From RPQJ01 sp963823535 (lineage in GTDB: Bacteria > Pseudomonadota > Gammaproteobacteria > Steroidobacterales > Steroidobacteraceae), in NCBI GenBank assembly GCA_963823535.1, contig CAWGLZ010000003.1:310001-374000 (forward strand): a stretch of 64,000 nt of DNA, read 5' to 3'. Made by a program: the position numbers and the translations under genes. The notes under the pieces are model-generated. The model was given only the letters and a program-made list of their open reading frames with translations, ran no database searches and had not been told where the DNA came from. This document shows positions 37,343 through 48,007 of this stretch, one piece after another (position 1 is the stretch's first letter; each line of letters begins with the position of its first letter).

Positions 37343-39055
37343 TCAACGTCCCGGTCGTTTCTCGGACAGTTTCAGGCCCCGATCGGTCACCGCGCCGAGC
37401 GAGGCGCTGCTCACGAGCTCCGCATACTTGGCCAGCACGCCGCGCGTCGCATACGGCGCGGGCGGCGACCACTTCCGGCGTCGCCGCCCGAGTTCGGCGG
37501 CTGGCACCGCCAGGGTCAGCTCGCGTCGCGTCGCATCGATGGTGATGGTGTCTCCGTCCTGCACCAGGGCCAGCGCACCCCCATTGGCCGCCTCGGGCGT
37601 CACGTGACCGACGACGAAGCCGTGGCTGCCGCCTGAAAACCGCCCGTCGGTGATCAGGGCGACCTTGTCGCCGAGTCCCTTGCCCATGATCGCCGCCGTG
37701 GGACTGAGCATCTCGCGCATGCCGGGGCCACCCCGCGGACCCTCATAGCGCACCACGATGACGTCGCCGGCCACGATCGTGCCGTCCAGGATGGCCTGCA
37801 GCGTCGCCTCCTCGCCGTCGAAGACGCGCGCGGGACCCGCGAACACGAGTCCCTCCTTGCCGCTGATCTTGGCGACCGCGCCTTCGGGCGCGAGGTTGCC
37901 GTACAGCACGACGAGGTGGCTTTCCCGCTTGATCGGGTCGGCGAGCGGCCGGACGATCCGCTGGTCCGCCGGATACGGCTTCACCGAGCGGAGATTCTGT
38001 GCGAGCGTCCTGCCGGTGACGGTGAGGCAATCGCCGTGCAGAAGTCCCGCGCCGAGCAATACCTTCATGAGCGGCTGGATGCCACCGATCCGGATCAGCT
38101 CCGACATCGAGTATTGCCCGCTCGGGCGCAGATCGGCGAGCACGGGCACCCGTGCGCCGATGCGCGTGAAGTCGTCCAGCTCGAGCGGAATGCCCGCCGC
38201 ATGCGCGATCGCGAGCAGGTGCAGGACGGCATTGGTCGATCCGGCCAGGGCGATGGTGACCACGATCGCGTTCTCGAACGCCTCGCGGCTGAGGATGTCG
38301 GAAGGCTTGATGCCGCGCCGCACGAGGTTCACGACCGTGCGCCCGGCCTGTTCCGCATCAAGTCGCTTCTTCCGCGACACGGCCTCCTGCGCGGAACTGT
38401 TGGCCAGGCTCATGCCGAGGGCCTCGATCGCCGAGGCCATGGTGTTGGCCGTGTACATGCCGCCGCAGCTGCCGGGACCCGGGATCGCCGTCCGCTCGAC
38501 TTTGCGCAGCTGCCGGTCCGAGATCGCGCCGCGCGCATGCGCCCCGACGGCCTCGAAGACCGAGACGATGTCCCGGCGTCCGGCGCCCGGGCGGATCGTG
38601 CCGCCGTAGACGAAGACCGCCGGGCGGTCGAGCCGCGCGATCGCCATCATGCACCCCGGCATGTTCTTGTCGCAGCCGCCGAGCGCCACCAGGCCGTCGA
38701 AGCCCTGCGCGCCGACCACGGTCTCGATCGAGTCGGCGATGACCTCGCGCGAGACGAGCGAGTAACGCATGCCCGGCGTGCCCATCGAGATGCCGTCCGA
38801 CACGGTGATGGTGCCGAAGATCGTGCTCTTGCCGCCCGCCGCATCGGCACCCTTCGCCGCCGCCGTGGCCAGGCGATCGATGTGCATGTTGCACGGTGTG
38901 AGCGTGCTCCAGGTCGAGGCGATGCCGACCTGCGTGCGGCGGAAATCGCGGTCCTTGAACCCGACGGCGCGCAGCATCGCGCGGCTCGGCGTCTGCTTGA
39001 CGCCGTCGACTACGACGCGGGAATGCGCCCGCGGATCAATCTTGCGCTTCGCCAT
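37343..39055 (-). CDS. ilvD: dihydroxy-acid dehydratase
   Basis: IlvD, 570 aa, dehydrates dihydroxyvalerate and dihydroxymethylvalerate, the third common step of valine, isoleucine and leucine synthesis. Cluster-ligand cysteines are in TPCNMHI, GGCDKNMPGC and GPGSCGGMYTANTM. The C-terminal ITDGRFSGGSHGF block is conserved. The size fits the shorter IlvD/EDD subgroup. The start is the ATG at 39055 with AGGAG 8 bases upstream; a GTG at 39064 overlaps that site and is rejected. It is not in the ilvC-leu operon 4 kb away and points the other way. Confidence 0.95.
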   Translation of the reverse strand: MAKRKIDPRAHSRVVVDGVKQTPSRAMLRAVGFKDRDFRRTQVGIASTWSTLTPCNMHIDRLATAAAKGADAAGGKSTIFGTITVSDGISMGTPGMRYSLVSREVIADSIETVVGAQGFDGLVALGGCDKNMPGCMMAIARLDRPAVFVYGGTIRPGAGRRDIVSVFEAVGAHARGAISDRQLRKVERTAIPGPGSCGGMYTANTMASAIEALGMSLANSSAQEAVSRKKRLDAEQAGRTVVNLVRRGIKPSDILSREAFENAIVVTIALAGSTNAVLHLLAIAHAAGIPLELDDFTRIGARVPVLADLRPSGQYSMSELIRIGGIQPLMKVLLGAGLLHGDCLTVTGRTLAQNLRSVKPYPADQRIVRPLADPIKRESHLVVLYGNLAPEGAVAKISGKEGLVFAGPARVFDGEEATLQAILDGTIVAGDVIVVRYEGPRGGPGMREMLSPTAAIMGKGLGDKVALITDGRFSGGSHGFVVGHVTPEAANGGALALVQDGDTITIDATRRELTLAVPAAELGRRRRKWSPPAPYATRGVLAKYAELVSSASLGAVTDRGLKLSEKRPGR

Positions 39056-39126
39056 GCTCGTCACTCCTGGTCAGCCGCGGCCAGCCGTGGCCAACCGTGG
39101 ATTGTGCCTCACATCCCGCCCCGCCA

Positions 39127-40422
39127 TCAGCCCGCACTGCCCGCAGGCGGTGCCCCGGGCAGGACCAGGAGCGCGCGAAAGTCGTTCACGTTGGTGCGGG
39201 TCGGGCCCGTGACGACGCCGTCGCCGAGCGCCTCGAAAAAAGTGTGGGCGTCGTTGCGGTCGAGGAAGTCGCGTGGCGCGAGCCCGAGTCGATCGGCCCG
39301 GGCGAGCGTGTCTGGGTACCAGAGCGCGCCCGCGATCGCGTCCGTTCCGTCGATGCCGTCGGTATCGGCGGCCAGTGCGTGGACCTGCGAGGCGGACCCC
39401 AGGGCCAGGCCGAAGGCGAGCAGGAACTCCACGTTCCGCCCGCCCCGCCCCTCGCCGCGCACGGTCACGGTGGTCTCACCCCCCGAGAGCAGCAGGCAGG
39501 GCGTGGCAAACGGCTGCCCGCGCAGCTCGACGTGGCGCGCGATGCCGGCCAGCACCTTGCCGACGTCGCGCGCCTCGCCCTCGATCCTGTCGGACAGGAC
39601 GTGCGCGGCGACGCCGAGACCCCGTGCCGCCGCGGCCGCCGCGGCGAGTGACTGGCCGGCCGAGGCGATGATCCGCAGGCTGGCCTTGGACAGCCGCGGA
39701 TCGCCGGGTTTCACCGATTCGTGGCGCCCGTCTTCGAGCGCCCGCCTGAGTTCGACGTCGATTTCGATCCGGTAGCGCGTGAGCACCGCGAGCGCATCGG
39801 CGCAGGTGCTCGGATCGGCGACGGTCGGGCCGGAGGCGATGTCGACCGGGTCGTCGCCCGGAACGTCCGAGATGGCGAGCGTCACGACGGGCGCCGGATG
39901 GCACGCGGCCGCCAGGCGCCCGCCCTTGAATGCCGAGAGGTGGCGCCGGACGCAGTTCATCTCGCCGATCGACGCGCCGCAACGGAGCAGTTCGGACGTG
40001 ATCCGTTGCTTGTCCGCCAGCGTGAGGCCCTGCACCGGCAGCGGGGTCAGCGCCGATCCACCGCCCGACAGCAGGCAGATGACCAGGTCGTCGGCGCCGA
40101 GCGCCGCGACGCGCTCCAGGATCTGCATCGCCGCCCGCTGACCGTCGGCCGTGGGGACGGGATGCCCGGCCTCCAGCACCTCGATGCGGCCACGATCGAG
40201 ACCGTGACCCGTCGCGGTGACGACGACACCCTCCAGTGGCCCGCTCCAGTGCCGATCGAGGGTCGAGGCCATGGCGGCCGCGGCCTTGCCCGCACCCACG
40301 ACGACCGTGCGGCCTCGCGGCGGCGGCGGCAGGCTAGCGGGAAGACAGGTCGACGGCTGGGCGGCGTCGACGGCCGCCTCGAAGGCGGCGCGCAGCAGCG
40401 CATGGGCGTGGATCGTGTTCAC
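39127..40422 (-). CDS. glycerate 2-kinase (GckA/TtuD, MOFRL family)
   Basis: A 431-aa type II glycerate kinase. The N-terminal domain (DUF4147-like) has VVVGAGKAAAAMA and LLSGGGSALTPLP. The C-terminal MOFRL domain has LLLSGGETTVTV, GRGGRNVEFLLAFG and AADTDGIDGTDAIAGA. It phosphorylates glycerate to 2-phosphoglycerate in glyoxylate, serine or tartrate catabolism. The start is a GTG whose GTGA overlaps the stop of the MFS gene upstream, so the two are coupled. A link with glyoxylate metabolism (aceAB) is possible but no tartronate-semialdehyde genes are nearby. Confidence 0.9.
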   Translation of the reverse strand: MNTIHAHALLRAAFEAAVDAAQPSTCLPASLPPPPRGRTVVVGAGKAAAAMASTLDRHWSGPLEGVVVTATGHGLDRGRIEVLEAGHPVPTADGQRAAMQILERVAALGADDLVICLLSGGGSALTPLPVQGLTLADKQRITSELLRCGASIGEMNCVRRHLSAFKGGRLAAACHPAPVVTLAISDVPGDDPVDIASGPTVADPSTCADALAVLTRYRIEIDVELRRALEDGRHESVKPGDPRLSKASLRIIASAGQSLAAAAAAARGLGVAAHVLSDRIEGEARDVGKVLAGIARHVELRGQPFATPCLLLSGGETTVTVRGEGRGGRNVEFLLAFGLALGSASQVHALAADTDGIDGTDAIAGALWYPDTLARADRLGLAPRDFLDRNDAHTFFEALGDGVVTGPTRTNVNDFRALLVLPGAPPAGSAG

Positions 40423-41678
40423 GCCGCACGCCCGACCGCGTTCTCAGATCGCCGCATCTGCGTGAACTGCCAGGCACCCGAGCTGATCAGCGCGACCGGC
40501 AGCAGCAGGGCCCAGGGTTCGATTCCCGGGTGCAGACGCAGCAGCCCGTAGTACGCCAGGATCGCGACGGGGGGTGCGAGCAGTCCGCGCAGGCCGGTCA
40601 GGGTGACGTGCAGCGCCATGTAGCGAGTCTCCTCGCCCGGCGGCGCAAAGTCATTGTGGCCGAGCGACCAGCCCAGGCTGCCCGCTGCGAGCGAGATCCC
40701 CATCAGCGCAGCCCCGGGCCACAGCAGGAACTCGATTCCCGACAGGATCGCCGCCGCGAGCAGCACCACGCCTGCGACGGCGACCCAGGCGTGGACCGAG
40801 CGAAAGACGATGACGTGGTGCCGGTCCAGGAAGCGTGCCCACGGCTGGATCGCGAGCGGCATCGCCAGCACCGGGATGGCGGCGGTCACCGCGATCTGCA
40901 GGATCTTCGGCGCCCGCAGCACGTCGTCCAGGCAGACGACCATCAGCGGCGTGAGCATCAGGTGCCCGGCACCGAACACCGACATCGCCAGCATGTAGCG
41001 GCGAAACCGCGCGTCGTCGGCGAGCAGCTGCCGCACGCCGGCCAGGTCGAAGCCCGCCCCCGCGAGCAGTCGCGTCCGTTCAGTCGACAGCAGTCGCTTT
41101 TCCTGCCGCACTCTCATGTGCTTGAAGACCACGCTGCCGGCCACGCCGCAGGCAGCCGCGGCGACGATGGCGGCCCGGTACCAGGGATCGTCGTGCTCGA
41201 GCAGCCAGCCCAGCACCAGTCCCGACACCGCGAGCGCAATGGAGCCGTTGACCAGGATCGTTCCCGTGACGCGCGCGCGCAGGCGTCGCGGATAGTTCAC
41301 GCTCCAGATCACCGATCGGACGGTGTCGACGCCGGCCCACAGCAGCCGTGCGACGCTGTACAGCACCAGGAACGCGACCAGGCCGCCGCCGCCGCGCGGC
41401 AGGAACGCGATGGCGCCGACACAGACCGCCATCGCGAGCATCAGGGGTCGCAGGAACTGCACCTTGGGCCGGCCCTGCGCCCGTCGCGCATAGACCAGGC
41501 TGGCCAGGTTCGCCCAGGCCGGGGCTGCACTGACGACGGCGAGCACCAGGTCGACGATGATCCCGGCCACCGCCCCGCCGAACAGTGCGCGCACCATCAC
41601 GGCCGCCGTCCCGCCCTCGATGACACCGAGGCACAGGTAGATCAGCGTCCAGGCTCGACGCTCGAAGGCGAGGTCCAT
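40419..41678 (-). CDS. MFS-type membrane transporter
   Basis: A 419-aa integral membrane protein with about 11-12 hydrophobic segments, a central basic cytoplasmic loop (FKHMRVRQEKRLLSTERTRLL) and the overall layout of a major facilitator. No signature permits naming a substrate. Coupling with glycerate kinase (4-base overlap) suggests transport of a small organic acid, which is inference only. The aminopeptidase gene lies 15 bases upstream on the same strand, so the three may form one transcript. Confidence 0.75.
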   Translation of the reverse strand: MDLAFERRAWTLIYLCLGVIEGGTAAVMVRALFGGAVAGIIVDLVLAVVSAAPAWANLASLVYARRAQGRPKVQFLRPLMLAMAVCVGAIAFLPRGGGGLVAFLVLYSVARLLWAGVDTVRSVIWSVNYPRRLRARVTGTILVNGSIALAVSGLVLGWLLEHDDPWYRAAIVAAAACGVAGSVVFKHMRVRQEKRLLSTERTRLLAGAGFDLAGVRQLLADDARFRRYMLAMSVFGAGHLMLTPLMVVCLDDVLRAPKILQIAVTAAIPVLAMPLAIQPWARFLDRHHVIVFRSVHAWVAVAGVVLLAAAILSGIEFLLWPGAALMGISLAAGSLGWSLGHNDFAPPGEETRYMALHVTLTGLRGLLAPPVAILAYYGLLRLHPGIEPWALLLPVALISSGAWQFTQMRRSENAVGRAA

Positions 41679-41693
41679 GGCCGGCGGGGATGA

Positions 41694-43080
41694 TCAGCCG
41701 TAGCGTTCGACCAGCAGTGCGTACAGGGCCCGGACCGAATGCGGCTCGGCGCCGACCGGGCGTCCGGGCCGGTCCTTCGGATTCCACCCGAAGAGATCGA
41801 GGTGCAGCCAGTCCGTGCTTTCCGTGACGAAACGGCGCAGGAACAGTCCGCCGATGATCGCACCGGCAAACGTCGATCCCGAGACGTTGTTCAGGTCGGC
41901 GATCTTGCTCGAGATCTCCTCGTCGTAGCCATCCCACAGCGGCATCGGCCAGAGCGGATCGGCGTGCTGCCGCCCGAGCCGCTGCGCGGCGTCGACCGTC
42001 TCCGCGCGTGACCCGAAGAGTGCGGGCAGTTCGGGGCCCAGCGCCACGCGCGCCGCCCCCGTCAGGGTCGCCAGATCGACCAGCAGATCCGGTCGCTCGA
42101 CGTCGGCCGCGGCCAGGGCGTCGGCGAGGACCAGTCGCCCCTCGGCATCGGTGTTGCCGACCTCGACCGTGATGCCCTTGCGGGTGCGCAGGACGTCGCC
42201 CGGGCGGTAGGCATTACCGGAAATCGCATTCTCCACGGCCGGAATGAGCACGCGCAGCCGGACCGGCAAGTCGCTCTCCATCACCATGCGGGCGAGCGCG
42301 AGCGTGCAGGCGGCGCCGCCCATGTCCTTCTTCATCAGCAGCATGCCGGCCGCCGGCTTGATGTCGAGGCCGCCCGAATCGAAGCAGACGCCCTTGCCGA
42401 CGAGGGTCAGCTTCGGTGCCGCCGGATCGCCCCAATGGAAGTCCACGAGCCGCGGCGCGCACGCGGCCGCCTGGCCCACCGCGTGGATCGCCGGGAACCC
42501 TTCCTTCAGGGCATCCCCGAGTATCACCCGCCCGTCGCCGCCGTTGCGCGCGGCCAGCGCCAGCGCCTCCTCGGCGAGGCGTTCGGGCGAGAGGTCGCAG
42601 GCCGGCGTGTTGATGAGATCGCGAGCCATCGCAAGCGCCGCCGACATGCGGCGTACGTAGCTCATGTCGGCGAGTTGCGGCGGCACCAGCGCGGCGAGCT
42701 GTGGCGGCCGCGGCTTGCTGCGGTATCGATCGAAACGATAGCTGCCGTACGCCCACCCCAGGGCGGCCGCCGTCGCTGCGTGCGCTGGCAGCGGGGTCTC
42801 GATCCGCCATGCTCCGCCCGGCAACCGGTCGACGGCTGCGGCCAGGTGCCACGGCTCGAGGTCCCCGGCCGCCGCCAGCGGGCCGAGTCCGAGCACGGCG
42901 CCACGCAGCGCGCCGCCGGCATCGGTGAAGAACCACCGCCTGGAAGCGTTCGGCCCGGAAGCGCTGTGCCCCCAGCCAGCCGCGGGTCGCCGCATCCTGC
43001 GTGGCCAGCCACGCCTCGAGGTCGCGCTCGGCGACCAGCCAGAGCGGCCTCGCGGCCGCGACATCACGATTTTCGAACAT
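41694..43080 (-). CDS. leucyl aminopeptidase family (M17) protein, frameshifted near the N-terminus
   Basis: An M17 metallopeptidase. Metal and catalytic blocks are VGKGVCFDSGGLDIKP, MKKDMGGAA, NTDAEGRLVLADAL and DLATLTGAARVALG. The N-terminal ~50 residues (MFENRDVAAARPLWLV...FQAVVL) are in one frame from ATG 43080, and TDAGGALRGAVLGLG onward in the next. Dropping one base near 42930 joins them into a 461-aa protein of family length. The catalytic domain itself is intact, and an ATG at 43067 in the second frame would give a protein with a non-homologous start. Confidence 0.82.
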
Positions 43081-43119
43081 GGTGTCGACAGCTTAGCCGA
43101 AGTTCTTTTTGCAGTGCGG

Positions 43120-43149
43120 TTGACAATGAGTCGCGCCCTATGCTGCTAT
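43120..43149 (+). promoter_or_regulatory. promoter region of the ilvC-leu operon
   Basis: A perfect TTGACA -35 (43120-43125) with TGCTAT 18 bases downstream (43144-43149) as the best-spaced -10; TATGCT at 43139 is a better match but only 13 bases away. The leader peptide starts about 35 bases later. Confidence 0.55.
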
Positions 43150-43183
43150 CCGCAGGTCAAGCTGAACGCATCAAAGCAGGCTC

Positions 43184-43300
43184 ATGATGGTGTTTGAGGC
43201 CCCGACCGCCCCGCCCGTTTCTCCGGCCACCCGTCCGGCCGGCCTGCTGCTTGCCCTGCTGCCGCTGCTTACCCTCCGGAGGTGCGGGGCCCCGGGCTGA
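43184..43300 (+). CDS. leucine leader peptide (attenuation)
   Basis: A 38-codon frame starting with two adjacent ATGs and AGG just upstream. Codons 21-31 (43244-43276) encode LLLALLPLLTL, that is eight leucines in eleven codons. The frame ends at TGA 43298-43300, immediately before the competing RNA hairpins. This is the classic layout of an amino-acid attenuator. A ribosome stalling at Leu codons when charged tRNA-Leu is scarce would favour the antiterminator (43281-43289 with 43330-43338) and let transcription reach ilvC-leuACDB. No other function is expected for the peptide. Confidence 0.88.
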   Translation: MMVFEAPTAPPVSPATRPAGLLLALLPLLTLRRCGAPG

Positions 43301-43338
43301 AAGCGCGAAGCGCAGACGGATACCAGGAACCCCGCACC
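43281..43338 (+). promoter_or_regulatory. antiterminator of the leucine attenuator
   Basis: GGTGCGGGG (43281-43289) is the exact reverse complement of CCCCGCACC (43330-43338). The latter forms most of the 5' arm of the terminator, so the two structures exclude each other. Confidence 0.8.
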
Positions 43339-43369
43339 GGACCCGATCCGGCGCGGGGTTCTTGCTTTT
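43327..43369 (+). terminator. attenuator terminator before ilvC
   Basis: GAACCCCGC (43327-43335) pairs with GCGGGGTTC (43353-43361). An inner CCGG/CCGG extension and a 7-base loop complete the hairpin, followed by TTGCTTTT. It lies about 40 bases before the ilvC start. Confidence 0.9.
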
Positions 43370-43408
43370 GAAGACCCACTATCGTTGACCGACTCCAGGA
43401 GTTCTGAG

Positions 43409-44398
<990 letters not shown>

Positions 44399-44417
44399 GC
44401 CCGACGAGGTGATCCCG

Positions 44418-46001
44418 ATGCCCACGCCCGACCCGAACCGCGTACTGATCTTCGACACCACGTTGCGCGACGGCGAGCAGTCGCCCGGTTGCAGCATGAC
44501 GCAGCCCGAGAAGCTGCGGGTCGCGCGTGCGCTGGCGGAGCTGGGCGTGGACGTCATCGAGGCCGGCTTCCCCGTCGCTTCCCGCGGCGACTGGGAGGCC
44601 GTGCACGCGATCGCCCGCGAGGTGCGGGGGCCGGTGATCGCCGGTCTGGCGCGCTGCAACCGCGAGGACATCGACAAAGCGTGGTCGGCCGTGCGCGAGG
44701 CGGCTCGGCCGCGCCTGCACGTGTTCCTGGCGACGAGCGCCATCCATCGCGAGCACAAGCTCAACATGGCGAAGGAGCAGATCATCCACACGGCCGTCGA
44801 GGGCGTGAAGTACGCACGCAGCCTCTGCGCGGACATCGAGTTCTCCCCGGAGGACGCCTCGCGCACCGAACTCGACTTCCTGCGCGAGGTGGTCGAGGCC
44901 GTGATCGAGGCGGGGGCCACCACCATCAACATCCCGGACACGGTGGGCTACACCGTGCCCGAGGAGTTTCACGAGGTCTTCGACTACCTGAAGAAGCACG
45001 TCAAGGGCGCCGACCAGGTCGTCTTCAGCGTGCACTGCCACGACGACCTCGGCATGGCCGTGGCGAACAGCCTCGCGGCCGTGCGCGCCGGCGCCCGCCA
45101 GGTCGAGTGCACCATCAACGGCATCGGCGAGCGGGCGGGCAACTGCTCGCTCGAGGAAATCGTGATGGCCATGAAGACGCGCGAGGCGCTGTTCGGCTTC
45201 CACACCGGCATCGATACCCGGCGACTGTTCCCCACCAGCCGCCTGCTCTCGAGCATCACCGGCATGCCGATCCCGCGCAACAAGGCCGTGGTCGGCGAGA
45301 ACGCGTTCGCGCACGAGTCGGGCATCCATCAGCACGGCATGCTCAAGCACCACTCCACCTACGAAATCATGCGACCGGAGGACGTCGGCCTCTCGCGCAC
45401 CCACCTGGTCCTCGGCAAGCACAGCGGCCGCGCGGCCTTGCGTGAACGCATCAAGGAACTCGGCTTCGAGCTGAGCGACGCCGAGCTCGCGCGCGTCCTC
45501 GAGGACTTCAAGGCCCTCGCCGACAAGAAGAAGGAGATGTTCGACGGCGACATCGAGGCGCTGGTGCTGCGTGCCGAGTTCGGCGCCAGCGGCCCCTGGC
45601 ACCTCGAGAGCCTGCACGCGGTCAGCGACTCTGGCGGGGCCGCGATGGCCCGCATCGGCCTGCGCCATTCCGACGGGCGCACGGTGTCGCAGGAATCGAC
45701 GGGCGACGGCCCGGTGGACGCCTCCTTCAAGGCAATCGAGACGGCGACGGGCATCCCCGTCACCCTGCGCAAGTTCGAGGTGCGCAGCGTGTCGATGGGC
45801 GAGGACGCACAGGGCGAGGCGGTCGTCACCGTGGAGTACAACGGCCGCGCGTACCGGGGCTCCAGCGTCACCACCGACATCGTCGAGTCCGGCGTGCGCG
45901 CCTTCCTCGAGGTAGTGAACCGCATCGAGTCGATGCGCGCGACGACCGCACGGCTGGAGCGCCGCAGCCCGGAGACGGAAGAAGCCGCCTCGGCCATCTG
46001 A
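44418..46001 (+). CDS. leuA: 2-isopropylmalate synthase
   Basis: LeuA, 527 aa, condenses 2-ketoisovalerate with acetyl-CoA. The catalytic TIM barrel opens FDTTLRDGEQSPG, with metal-binding HCHDDLGMAVANS and NGIGERAGNCSLEE signatures. The linker HQHGMLKH and the C-terminal LeuA regulatory domain (leucine feedback site, SSVTTDIVESGVRAFL) follow. The start is ATG 44418 with GAGG 8 bases upstream; a GTG at 44409 overlaps that site. It lies 19 bases after ilvC. Confidence 0.97.
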   Translation: MPTPDPNRVLIFDTTLRDGEQSPGCSMTQPEKLRVARALAELGVDVIEAGFPVASRGDWEAVHAIAREVRGPVIAGLARCNREDIDKAWSAVREAARPRLHVFLATSAIHREHKLNMAKEQIIHTAVEGVKYARSLCADIEFSPEDASRTELDFLREVVEAVIEAGATTINIPDTVGYTVPEEFHEVFDYLKKHVKGADQVVFSVHCHDDLGMAVANSLAAVRAGARQVECTINGIGERAGNCSLEEIVMAMKTREALFGFHTGIDTRRLFPTSRLLSSITGMPIPRNKAVVGENAFAHESGIHQHGMLKHHSTYEIMRPEDVGLSRTHLVLGKHSGRAALRERIKELGFELSDAELARVLEDFKALADKKKEMFDGDIEALVLRAEFGASGPWHLESLHAVSDSGGAAMARIGLRHSDGRTVSQESTGDGPVDASFKAIETATGIPVTLRKFEVRSVSMGEDAQGEAVVTVEYNGRAYRGSSVTTDIVESGVRAFLEVVNRIESMRATTARLERRSPETEEAASAI

Positions 46002-46020
46002 CCGCACCCAGAGAGCCTGC

Positions 46021-47424
46021 ATGACCGCGAAGACCCTGTTCGAGAAAGTCTGGGAGCGCCACGTCGTGGTGCCGGAAACGCCGGAGACGCCGGCGATTCT
46101 GTACATCGACCTGCACCTGACGCACGAGGTCACCTCCCCGCAGGCGTTCTCCGTGCTGCGCAGCCGCGGGCTCCCGGTGCGACGCCCGGACCGTACGCTG
46201 GTGACCATGGATCACTCGACGCCGACGGACCCCGCGCAGATCTTCGGCGGCGTGCCGATTGCGATGGAATCGGCCGCCCGGCAGATCCGCCAGCTCGAGG
46301 ACAACTGCGTCGAGTTCGGCCTCGACCTGATCGGGCTCCGCGACCACCGGCGCGGCATCGTGCACATCATCGGACCCGAGCTCGGCGCCACGCAGCCGGG
46401 CAAGACGATCGTCTGCGGCGACAGCCACACGAGCACCCACGGCGCATTCGGTGCCCTCGCCTTCGGCATCGGGACCACGGAGGTGGGGTACGTGCTCGCG
46501 ACGCAGTGCCTGCTGCAGCGCCGGCCGAAGACGCTGGCGATCGAGGTGGCAAACCGCCTCGCTCAGGGAGTGTCGGCCAAGGACCTCGTGCTCGCGATCA
46601 TCGGGCGCATCGGCGTGAACGGGGGCACCGGGCACGTCATCGAATTTCGCGGGCCGGCCATCGAGGCGCTGTCGATGGACGAGCGCATGACCGTCTGCAA
46701 CATGTCCATCGAGGCCGGCGCGCGGGCCGGCATGGTGGCGCCCGACGAGACCACCTTCGCCTACCTGCGCGACCGTCCCCGCGCCCCGCGAGGCGAAGCC
46801 TGGGAGCGCGCCATGGCGGACTGGCACACGCTGCGCACGGACGACGGGGCCGACTTCGATCAGACGGTGCGACTCGACGCCGCGTCGATCGAGCCGATGA
46901 TCACCTACGGCACGAACCCGGGCATGGTCGCGCCGGTCTCGGGCCGCGTGCCCGACCACCCGGGAGACGCGGTGTTTGCGCGCGCGCTGGAGTACATGGG
47001 GCTCGCACCCGGCGAGGCCCTGCGCGACAAGGCGGTGCAGGTCGTGTTCGTCGGCAGCTGCACCAATGCCCGTCTCTCGGACCTCGAGGCGGCGGCGAAG
47101 GTCCTCACGGGGCGCAAGGTGGCCCCGGGCGTGCGCATGCTCGTCGTGCCCGGCTCGCAGCAGATCAAGCGCGAGGCGGAGGAACGCGGGCTCGCCCGCG
47201 TGTTCACGGACGCTGGCGCCGAGTGGCGCGAGTCCGGTTGCTCGATGTGCCTGGGGATGAACGGGGATACCGTACCGCCGGGGCAGGTCTGCGTGAGCAC
47301 CAGCAACCGCAATTTCGAGGGCCGGCAGGGCGTCGGCGCGCGTACGCTGCTGGCGAGCCCCGCCACCGCCGCCGCCACCGCGGTACGCGGCCGCGTCACC
47401 GACCCGCGCGAGTTCCTGAACTGA
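46021..47424 (+). CDS. leuC: 3-isopropylmalate dehydratase large subunit
   Basis: LeuC, 467 aa, is the iron-sulfur subunit of isopropylmalate isomerase. CGDSHTSTHGAFGALAFG, FVGSCTNARLSDLE and the CSMCLGMN pair supply the three cluster cysteines. It forms a heterodimer with LeuD, encoded 7 bases downstream. It follows leuA by 19 bases. Confidence 0.97.
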   Translation: MTAKTLFEKVWERHVVVPETPETPAILYIDLHLTHEVTSPQAFSVLRSRGLPVRRPDRTLVTMDHSTPTDPAQIFGGVPIAMESAARQIRQLEDNCVEFGLDLIGLRDHRRGIVHIIGPELGATQPGKTIVCGDSHTSTHGAFGALAFGIGTTEVGYVLATQCLLQRRPKTLAIEVANRLAQGVSAKDLVLAIIGRIGVNGGTGHVIEFRGPAIEALSMDERMTVCNMSIEAGARAGMVAPDETTFAYLRDRPRAPRGEAWERAMADWHTLRTDDGADFDQTVRLDAASIEPMITYGTNPGMVAPVSGRVPDHPGDAVFARALEYMGLAPGEALRDKAVQVVFVGSCTNARLSDLEAAAKVLTGRKVAPGVRMLVVPGSQQIKREAEERGLARVFTDAGAEWRESGCSMCLGMNGDTVPPGQVCVSTSNRNFEGRQGVGARTLLASPATAAATAVRGRVTDPREFLN

Positions 47425-47431
47425 GGACGAC

Positions 47432-48007
47432 ATGGACCCCATCAACGTCATCCGCTCGCGGACGGTGGTCATGCCGTCGAGCAACATAGACACCGACCAG
47501 ATCATCCCGGCGCGTTTCCTCACCACGACGACCCGCGAGGGCCTCGGCGCCGCGCTGTTTGCCGACTGGCGCTATGACGCCGAGGGCCGTCCGCGGGCCG
47601 ACTTCGTGCTGAATCGCGCCGAGGCACGTGGCTGCACCGTCCTGGTGGCCGGCCGCAACATCGGTTGCGGATCGTCGCGGGAGCACGCCCCGTGGGCCCT
47701 GCTCGACTATGGGTTCCGGGCCGTGATCAGCACCGAGATCGCCGACATCTTCCGCAGCAACAGCCTCAAGAACGGTCTGCTGCCGGTGGTGGTGGACGAC
47801 GCGACCCACGACTGGCTCGTGGCACATCCGGGGGCCGAGGTCGAGATCGACCTCGCGGCCACGACACTGCGCCTGCCCGACGGGCGCGAGGTCCGTTTTC
47901 CGGTCGAGGCATTCGCCCGCTACTGCCTGATGAATGGAGTGGACGAACTCGGCTACCTGCTTGGACAGGCGGACGCCATCACGGCCTACGAGGGGCGTCA
48001 CCCATGA
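47432..48007 (+). CDS. leuD: 3-isopropylmalate dehydratase small subunit
   Basis: LeuD, 191 aa, is the swivelling-domain partner of LeuC. It has DTDQIIPARFL near the start and NIGCGSSREHAPWALLDYG near residue 73. The stop overlaps the leuB ATG (ATGA at 48004-48007), giving translational coupling. Confidence 0.97.
   Translation: MDPINVIRSRTVVMPSSNIDTDQIIPARFLTTTTREGLGAALFADWRYDAEGRPRADFVLNRAEARGCTVLVAGRNIGCGSSREHAPWALLDYGFRAVISTEIADIFRSNSLKNGLLPVVVDDATHDWLVAHPGAEVEIDLAATTLRLPDGREVRFPVEAFARYCLMNGVDELGYLLGQADAITAYEGRHP

Noticed and set aside
43194..43388. 64-codon frame rich in Pro/Arg overlapping the leucine leader
   Set aside because: The alternative frame with Leu codons, ribosome binding site and correct placement explains the region better.
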